Positions 1 through 5,561 of a stretch of DNA of 17,304 nt are shown here, one piece after another. Within the stretch, counting starts at the first letter, position 1. Every line of letters starts with the position of its first letter. Location of the stretch: contig CAKTVK010000041.1 in the NCBI GenBank assembly GCA_934623455.1, positions 1-17,304 of the forward strand, given 5' to 3'. Position numbers and translations under genes: made by a program. Below the pieces are notes generated by a model. It worked only from the letters and a program-made list of their open reading frames with translations. It did not search any database and was not told the DNA's origin. Origin of the DNA: an uncultured Eggerthellaceae bacterium (GTDB lineage Bacteria; Actinomycetota; Coriobacteriia; Coriobacteriales; Eggerthellaceae).

Positions 1-37
1 AGCTGCAACGTTCGGATAATAAATTGTTCTCGAAAAC

Positions 38-1102
38 CTACGGTTTAGCCCTTGACTTCATATAGCTGGTCTCCTCTGGAAATAGAAGCTTGTCTCCAAA
101 CCGGTCGTCCATCCGCTCCACCAGGGGCCCAATATTGCTCGATCCGCCAACCATGACAATTCGATCGACCTGGCCTTCGGTAATTCCAGCCTCGAAAAGG
201 GCCTTATCAAGACAGGAAATAGCATCAGTTACGATAGCGTCCACGATAGCCTCAAACCATTCGTAGGTCACCGTTTCGCGGAATGCCCCCATCTCCCCAT
301 ATCTATTCAGCGAGACCACAGCGTCATCATCGTCGCTTAGCGCACGTTTTGCACGTTCCGCTCTAACGAGCATCATGTCTCGCGCAGCAGGAGGCATATC
401 CTCGAAAGCAATCTGCATCTTCTTGTTGCGTGAAACCTTCGCGTGTATCTTTCTCGCAAGCGCATCGTCAATGTCGTCGCCAGCCACAGCCATTCCCGCC
501 GTGGCGAGCTCATAGACAAGTCCTCCCCTGTTCTTCAGGACAGAAACGTCTAACGTACCGCCGCCCCAGTCGAAAACAACCACTATTTCATCACCTTTAA
601 GCTCATCGTAGTTGGCAAAAAATGCGGCTGTGGGCTCACTCACAAAAGCTTCGACATCGATACCGGCTCTCTTAGCGGCCTCGCGGATAAGTTGCCTTTT
701 CCTGCGGCTAAACCCGATAGGCACGGCAACGACGGCCTTCTCCATATCGCCATCGGAATCATCGGCAACGGCCTTGCCCAGCGCGGAAAACACCTCAGAG
801 GCAACATCAATAGCACTCCATCTTTTTTCCGCGATGACTTCGCTCCAGTCATCGAGCTCAAGAAGAGATTTAACGGAAGTGATGCACTTGCAGCTTTGCT
901 GCAGCTCGCTTCGTTTGCTCCAAGCATCCCTGCCGGCATACACATCCCCTGATGCCTTATCTATAGCAATGATGGACGGAATCGGTCTTCCTTCGTCGTC
1001 GCCATGGTAGATGCGCTTGACTCTACCGTCGTATGCGACGCACTCGACAACTGAGCTGTTCGTTGTGCCGAAGTCTATTCCGTAATGCCGCTGAACTTCC
1101 AT
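38..1102 (-). CDS. Hsp70-family (DnaK/HscA-like) ATPase, nucleotide-binding domain only
   Basis: Encodes 354 aa that read as an Hsp70 actin-fold ATPase. Visible signatures: phosphate-1 loop GIDFGTTNS (residues 8-16), EPTAA (156-160), phosphate-2 DWGGGTLDV (178-186), and the adenosine-binding stretch VMVGGSSNIG (317-326). Standard DnaK is over 600 aa; here the protein stops about 30 residues after the adenosine motif, so the final helix of the ATPase lobe is odd (it ends PEETSYMKSRAKP) and there is no linker or substrate-binding domain. It may be a truly short Hsp70 or a truncated one; the window edge prevents a decision. The ATG at 1102 follows a clear Shine-Dalgarno, AGAGGGG, at about 5 nt. 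It lies 14 bp downstream of the coiled-coil gene and is surely co-transcribed with it. Known Hsp70s need a J-protein and an exchange factor; the neighbour may supply the latter (inference). Confidence 0.88.
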   Translation of the reverse strand: MEVQRHYGIDFGTTNSSVVECVAYDGRVKRIYHGDDEGRPIPSIIAIDKASGDVYAGRDAWSKRSELQQSCKCITSVKSLLELDDWSEVIAEKRWSAIDVASEVFSALGKAVADDSDGDMEKAVVAVPIGFSRRKRQLIREAAKRAGIDVEAFVSEPTAAFFANYDELKGDEIVVVFDWGGGTLDVSVLKNRGGLVYELATAGMAVAGDDIDDALARKIHAKVSRNKKMQIAFEDMPPAARDMMLVRAERAKRALSDDDDAVVSLNRYGEMGAFRETVTYEWFEAIVDAIVTDAISCLDKALFEAGITEGQVDRIVMVGGSSNIGPLVERMDDRFGDKLLFPEETSYMKSRAKP

Positions 1103-1116
1103 GCCACCCCTCTATC

Positions 1117-2313
1117 CTACAGCTCAAAGCCGTTGTCTTTTAGAATCTTGAAAACTGATTGGAGCTGTAACCTCATATTCTCGCCAAGGTCTGCATCCAT
1201 ATCGAGATTGAGCGCATCCAGGAAATCTTGATACTCAATCTTCAGCTTCCTTGAAATGCGCATGATTACCTCATCGCTTTCCTTTGCGATGCTCTTATCA
1301 ACCAGAGAGGCGTACTCTTTTGCAGCAGCGAGGTCTTTTTCAAGCGCGCCCGCCCTTTTTTCGGCCGCATCAAGCTGTGATTTAGTTTCACCAGCATGCG
1401 CCTTTGCGTTCTCGAGGCTTTCGTTCAATCGCTCTATTTGCTGGTTAAGCCGAGCCTTATCCTCTCTCATACGTGCGCATTCGGATTCCGAAGCAACAAG
1501 CGATGCTTTCAGCACGTCAATCTTTTTTTGCTGAGATTGAATAAAGCCAACAACCTCATCAATGCCGATCGGCTGCTGTGCCGGTATTTGGCACCCAACT
1601 TCGTTAGCGATCGGTTTGTCGGCATCTTTCAATCCCCCCGACACGTCTTCGCATGCCAAATTAGGCTCACCTTTAATCAGGGCGCTCATCCACGCATCAA
1701 GCCCACTTGCAGCAGTTTTTTCTTTGGCGGACAAAGAGTCGCCCCCCAAAAGGCTTCTAACTATAGGGCCGATCACCTTCAAAAATGGACGAATCTCAGA
1801 CGGCGCCAATCCGCATGATGCAGCTTCTGCAATCTGGTGACCGCATAAGGGCGAAATCAAAAGCTTCCTGACATATGAACCAAGGTTTCCGGATATTTTT
1901 CCTTCCTTGTTGTAGGACGTTGCCACGATTCTTTTCAGGAGCCCGTCAACAGACTCCGTCGATGTGGTGTCGAGTAATTCGTTTGCAAGCAGACTGAGGT
2001 AGATACGCAGTTCCATCTCATGTTTGCTCTCTCTGACACAGGAATATGTGCCAATAAGTGAATACCCATTTGCACTTGTGCCCTTTTGCCTCATATGCAC
2101 ATAGAGAGGATCAGCGGCCGCAAATGCAAAGCCCTGACACAGCAAGGGCATTGCTGCAGTCAATCCTTGCGCATCAGCAAACGCCAGCCACAATGCCTCG
2201 AACTCTGCAGCGTCAGTTTTGCTGGGGCTTTTCTTGCCCTTTTTCTCCTCTAGAAAATTTTGGAGAGCGTTATCCGCCTCTTTGGCGTTCGCTACTGCTT
2301 CGATTTCCGTCAT
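1117..2313 (-). CDS. Coiled-coil protein with GrpE-like layout, partner of the Hsp70 gene
   Basis: 398 aa, not recognised as a named family. Residues 1-215 are an alpha-helical domain of unknown type. Residues about 252-345 form a long heptad-rich coiled coil (many Glu/Lys/Ala/Leu). A short conserved-looking C-terminal block follows (EYQDFLDALNLD ... DLGENMRLQLQSVFKIL). A long coiled coil ahead of a small C-terminal domain, encoded directly upstream of an Hsp70, resembles the layout of the nucleotide exchange factor GrpE; this is inference from architecture and context, not from motif identity. I place the start at the ATG at 2313, because GAAGGGA sits 7 nt upstream. An in-frame ATG at 2319 is too close to that site. 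An upstream ATG at 2382 would add 23 unremarkable residues and would put the regulatory palindrome inside the gene. Confidence 0.7.
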   Translation of the reverse strand: MTEIEAVANAKEADNALQNFLEEKKGKKSPSKTDAAEFEALWLAFADAQGLTAAMPLLCQGFAFAAADPLYVHMRQKGTSANGYSLIGTYSCVRESKHEMELRIYLSLLANELLDTTSTESVDGLLKRIVATSYNKEGKISGNLGSYVRKLLISPLCGHQIAEAASCGLAPSEIRPFLKVIGPIVRSLLGGDSLSAKEKTAASGLDAWMSALIKGEPNLACEDVSGGLKDADKPIANEVGCQIPAQQPIGIDEVVGFIQSQQKKIDVLKASLVASESECARMREDKARLNQQIERLNESLENAKAHAGETKSQLDAAEKRAGALEKDLAAAKEYASLVDKSIAKESDEVIMRISRKLKIEYQDFLDALNLDMDADLGENMRLQLQSVFKILKDNGFEL

Positions 2314-2328
2314 TTTCATTCCCTTCGC

Positions 2329-2342
2329 TCGGGAATTCCCGA
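2329..2342. promoter_or_regulatory. Perfect 14-bp palindrome before the coiled-coil/Hsp70 unit
   Basis: TCGGGAATTCCCGA is its own reverse complement. It is flanked by two direct copies of TTCGCTCG (2324-2331 and 2344-2351). It lies 10 bp before the ATG at 2319 and 16 bp before the ATG at 2313, next to the Shine-Dalgarno. This suits a dimeric repressor site or an mRNA hairpin affecting initiation. The regulator is unknown. Confidence 0.45.
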
Positions 2343-2409
2343 ATTCGCTCGATGCGTCTCTGCAAAATGGTTTCCGGCACATCTTCGCCTTTAACCTATT
2401 TTGAAAATT

Positions 2410-2657
2410 TTACCACCATGGCGCTTTGGCTCGCCTCTCTCCGTACTTTTTATGCCTGAATTTGAACCGTCTATAAACTTCGACGTTCTCGCCAGGCGGG
2501 CGGTTATCCAGATCACGATCAATATCTTTGTCGTACTTAATATCGCAACCGTAGTCTCGCGTATTGATGGTTGGCGCCATATCGTCCCAATGCTTGCAGT
2601 TGTAGCATCTATGCGCGTAAATACGAGGCGCCCCAAGTAGTTTGGCGCGTATTGCAT
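2410..2657 (-). pseudogene. Small Cys-rich zinc-ribbon-like protein, frameshifted near its start
   Basis: Downstream of a G4 run (CCCC at 2631-2634 on the plus strand) the minus strand reads RIYAHRCYNCKHWDDMAP, then RDYGCDIKYDKDID and a basic tail ending RRAKAPWW. That frame has no ATG, GTG or TTG start. The only ATG with a good Shine-Dalgarno (AGAAGGA, 8 nt) is at 2657 and is in another frame; adding one G to the G4 run joins the two and gives about 82 aa starting MQYAPNYLGAPR. CxxC followed by a later GC pair resembles small metal-binding proteins common on mobile elements (inference). It starts 18 nt after the AbiEii stop, so it was probably the last gene of that operon. Continuing the ATG frame without a shift gives an 88-aa product of poor composition. 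Confidence 0.55.
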
Positions 2658-2675
2658 AAAGAAGATCCTTCTCGT

Positions 2676-3509
2676 TTATGCCATGATTGCATCCATGATC
2701 GTTTGGATGGTATTGCAGGTATCATCAAAGGAAATGTCCTTTGCGTACTCATACTCGCGGCTGCATTTCTCCCACAGCTTGCGGAGCGTATCGCTTTCTC
2801 GTATCTCTTTGGTGATCCCTGGGTAGTCCGTCAGAATCATGTCACTGCCGCGTTTTTCGTCGTCCGCTCCAGCGCGCGTCGCAGCGTTGCTTTATCGCAT
2901 TCTTTGCCACGCAGCGCGTACGGTATATGCACGTCGTAATAGTCTCTCGGACGGGTATTCGCAACATTGCGGGATAGCACGGTTTCCAGCTTTTCCGCCT
3001 GCACCGTTTCAAGGTTGTAGGCAAGAATGCTGATTGCGCGGTCGTCGAACAGCAGCGAGAATGTGTATTCCACCTCGCGGGGCGTTATCATGTCGCCCGT
3101 GGTGGCATCCGCTGTCAGCGGTATGCTGATCGGCGGATAGCTTGCTTTCAGCGCAACCCGGATGCCAGGGTAATCGTCGGTTTCCCGAATGTCAGAGATT
3201 GCCAACAACCTCAAACTGCACGTCGTCGGCAATCTGTACAGCGCAAACCTCTGTAAAGATTTCGCGAATCGCTTCATGCGTCAGGGTGAAGCCCTTGATA
3301 GTTGCGTCCAGATCCTTTGTCGCCCGCGTGTCCAGCCCTACAAGGGCGAAAATCAGGAATCCGCCCTTGAGAATGAAATTGTTTCTATAGGGTGAGAACA
3401 AAATCCGTTCGAGCATGTAGTTCTGCATAACGAGCTGAGCCGAGATATGCTTCTCTGCCGCTTTGTTCTTGATAAGGGCCTTCAGTTGCATCGGTTTTTT
3501 CGTGATCAC
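2676..3509 (-). pseudogene. abiEii: AbiEii-type nucleotidyltransferase toxin, two frameshifts
   Basis: Type IV toxin of the AbiE family; homologues are nucleotidyltransferases. The N-terminal part (3192-3509) holds the family core, ILKGGFLIFALVGLDTRATK followed by DLDATI, the GG...DxD-type active site. The frame then breaks at GTTGTTGGCA: removing one G at 3202-3203 joins FEVV to AISDIRETDDYPGIRVAL in the frame of 2837-3277. A second break is in the A5 run at 2853-2857; adding one A joins ALERTTK to KRGSDMILTDYPGITKEI and on to LRKLWEKCS and the family-typical YAKDISFDDTCNTIQTIM, ending at TAA 2676-2678. Restored length is about 277 aa, normal for the family. The start overlaps the stop of the AbiEi remnant (ATGA). 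As read it cannot make the full toxin. Confidence 0.85.
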
Positions 3510-3720
3510 AGCAAAACCTCCATGTATCGCAGCACCTTGGGCTTTACGCGGAGCTGGTCTGCGTACCGCATCAGCTTGTGGATGCTCCTATCCTTGGATG
3601 CCGCATAGCGCTTCATGGCCTCTCCGACGATTTGAACATCGCTGCCGCACCCGCACAGGATATCGCACAGCGTCCGTTCCAGATCGTACACACGAATTGG
3701 ATTGGCGGTCTTTGGCTTCT
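3506..3720 (-). pseudogene. abiEi: AbiEi-type antitoxin, C-terminal remnant
   Basis: Residues NPIRVYDLERTLCDIL, then MKRYAASKDRSIHKLMRYA and the ending LRYMEVLL match the C-terminal half of AbiEi antitoxins (family knowledge). The full family is about 200 aa with an N-terminal winged helix that represses the operon; that half is missing. Upstream of about 3715 the open frame continues but no longer resembles AbiEi, so the gene appears fused to foreign sequence by a deletion. The local ATG at 3691 has no convincing ribosome site. The stop overlaps the toxin start by four bases, the usual abiE arrangement. Without its DNA-binding half it would not autoregulate. Confidence 0.75.
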
Positions 3721-3930
3721 TGAAGCAGTTATCGCGGACGTATTGCGAGTAGCCGTCGATCCTCGCGCCCAGGCTCTGGAACGGTCTGTACTTTTCCAGA
3801 ACCCTTTATGACGCTTTTCATAGATGCCGGAGAAACAGAAATTGTTGCAAAAGGCGCGAGCTATCTACGTATCGAGGGCGCGTTTTACTGCGGTATTGGC
3901 TGCTTGTTCCTGTTTTGTGGTTTGTATCGC
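3721..3930 (-). pseudogene. Degenerate coding remnant of unknown family
   Basis: On the minus strand a frame reads AIQTTKQEQAANTAVKRALD, then a TAG at 3865-3867, then IARAFCNNFCFSGIYEKRHK and GFWK. Adding one A to the A4 run (TTTT at 3792-3795, plus strand) continues it as KKYRPFQSLGARIDGYSQY and VRDNCFKKP, which runs into the AbiEi remnant. The composition looks like real protein but I recognise no family. It is probably the broken end of another mobile-element gene joined to abiEi by a deletion. Confidence 0.3.
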
Positions 3931-3953
3931 GCCCTAGGTAAGACGTTATACTT

Positions 3954-5363
3954 TTAAATAGCAGCAACCATCTCATCGAAGGTTACGAGTCGCGCACCTG
4001 GCATCTGTGCAGCATGCGTGTCACACCCCTCAGTAAAGCCAGATTTCGAAAAAATCCAACGAACGGCAGAAGCGTCCGCTGCAGCCAAATGGGCGCGCTC
4101 ATCCAGCTTCACAAGTTGATCAGTACCAACTCGCTCGTTCTTCCATTTGCACTCGCCTACAAGAACCGTTCTCCCCTCGTCAACGGCAACAATATCTATT
4201 TCCGCTTCCGATCGTGCCACAGGATCGTTGCCCCACCAGCGCCCAATATCCGTTATCTCAAAATCAAGGGCATTGACTTCAAGCTCGCGCCAAAGCCAAT
4301 CCCTGCATATGGTTTCAAATACGGGCCCCATATACTCAGGAAGCCCCAATTCTATACGCTCTGCAACCCTTGCACCCAGACCGCGCTCCACAAGCGCTTG
4401 ACGTGGACGAACGAAACGATACCAGAACTTGAAAAGATTATCAGTAAGTTGCCACAAGCATTTTCTGCCTCTTTTCCCAGCAAGGGGTTCCTCCCTTTGA
4501 ACCAAACCAAGACGAACAAGTTCTTTCAGATAGTAATCCAGAGCGCTTGATTCAATCCCTGCCTTTGCGGCAATCTCATTATGCTGAGATGCTCCTGCCG
4601 CTATTGCAGAAATAACTGCATTATAAGGGGCCGCTTTGCTGACCTCTTGTTTTAAAAGATTCATAGGTTCCTCGTACAAAATCGAACCCACATTAAGAAA
4701 TACCGACTCGATTCCTTCTCCTATGCTCTGCTTCCCTGAGAATTGCTTTAGATACAAGGGGATACCGCCCACCATGCCGTAAATATTCGCAGCTGACACG
4801 GCATCCAGCTCTGGAAAAAAGTCCCTTGACTCAAAAAAGTCAAAGGGTTTCACCTCCAATTGAGCCGTACGCCTCCCGTAAAGCGGACTGTTTCTTCCAA
4901 GCAGCTGTTCTTTCATAAACGACAACGACGATCCGCATAACACTAGAAACAGTTTGGAGTCTGCTTGATGAGCGTCAATTGCAGCTTGTAATACAGAAGG
5001 GAAAGCGGGATATGACTTTACAAGATACGGAAATTCATCGATAACAAGTACGACGCGTGTTTCTGCTGCGGCTGCGAATGCCGCCTCTACAGCAAGCTGA
5101 AAATCAGCATAAACCGGCGCTGACTCTGTATCGGCATCACAAGGCTGGCTCATGGAGTATACAGCGCGACTGAATATACGTAAATTCATAGCGGCGTCGT
5201 CTTCGACCGCAGCACACCAACCAGTCCTTAGACCCCGCGTGAACTCAGTAAGCAGAGCCGTCTTGCCAACACGACGACGGCCATACACGCCGACAAACTC
5301 AAACTTATCCGAAGCGTTGAGCTTACTTAAAAGACTCAATTCTCTATCACGGCCGACAAACAT
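3954..5363 (-). CDS. AAA/STAND-type ATPase with C-terminal DUF234 nuclease-like domain
   Basis: 469 aa of the 'archaeal ATPase + DUF234' family, often found near toxin and defence genes. Walker A is GVYGRRRVGKTALL (25-38), Walker B VVLVIDEFPYL (104-114), and a sensor-like LCGSS is at 142-146. A winged helix follows at about 258-290 (NEIAAKAGIESSALDYYLKE). The C-terminal domain carries the PD-(D/E)XK-like signature E388-I-D390 and GECK (403-406), so a nuclease activity or a relic of one is possible. I chose the ATG at 5363 because AGGGGA lies 6 nt upstream and MFVGRDREL is the usual start of this family; a longer frame to 5462 lacks such a site. It is preceded by repeats that may be an operator and lies 198 bp after the primase-helicase gene on the same strand. 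Its in vivo role is not known. Confidence 0.85.
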   Translation of the reverse strand: MFVGRDRELSLLSKLNASDKFEFVGVYGRRRVGKTALLTEFTRGLRTGWCAAVEDDAAMNLRIFSRAVYSMSQPCDADTESAPVYADFQLAVEAAFAAAAETRVVLVIDEFPYLVKSYPAFPSVLQAAIDAHQADSKLFLVLCGSSLSFMKEQLLGRNSPLYGRRTAQLEVKPFDFFESRDFFPELDAVSAANIYGMVGGIPLYLKQFSGKQSIGEGIESVFLNVGSILYEEPMNLLKQEVSKAAPYNAVISAIAAGASQHNEIAAKAGIESSALDYYLKELVRLGLVQREEPLAGKRGRKCLWQLTDNLFKFWYRFVRPRQALVERGLGARVAERIELGLPEYMGPVFETICRDWLWRELEVNALDFEITDIGRWWGNDPVARSEAEIDIVAVDEGRTVLVGECKWKNERVGTDQLVKLDERAHLAAADASAVRWIFSKSGFTEGCDTHAAQMPGARLVTFDEMVAAI

Positions 5364-5403
5364 AAGCAATCCCCTATAACCAAATTCAATTTTGCCTAAG
5401 TAC

Positions 5404-5425
5404 AGTTTAGCAAAGTTTAGTTTGG
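5404..5425. promoter_or_regulatory. AGTTTAG direct repeats upstream of the ATPase gene
   Basis: AGTTTAG occurs at 5404-5410 and 5414-5420, exactly one helical turn (10 bp) apart, with a third imperfect copy AGTTTGG at 5419-5425. They lie 41-62 bp upstream of the ATG at 5363 on the minus strand. Phased short repeats next to a gene with its own winged helix suggest an operator, possibly for autoregulation (inference). A further inverted repeat TTTGTT/AACAAA is at 5450-5463. Confidence 0.4.
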
Positions 5426-5561
5426 TTTGATAGTACGATTTGAGAACCATTTGTTTTAACAAAGGCCTTTAAGAGATTTTCCAAGGTCAAACCAACATCT
5501 ACCCTTCAATTCACAGAAACCCCAGGACCAGGAAGGAAAGCGCAACCTTAACTACTATGCA

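Noticed and set aside
612..1010. Plus-strand ORFs antisense to the Hsp70 gene
   Set aside because: They overlap a gene with clear motifs on the other strand, lack ribosome sites and show no family signature.
2391..2657. 88-aa minus-strand ORF as read
   Set aside because: It begins at a good ATG but its composition turns unnatural after the G4 tract; the alternate frame there is clearly more protein-like, so I report the frameshifted gene instead.
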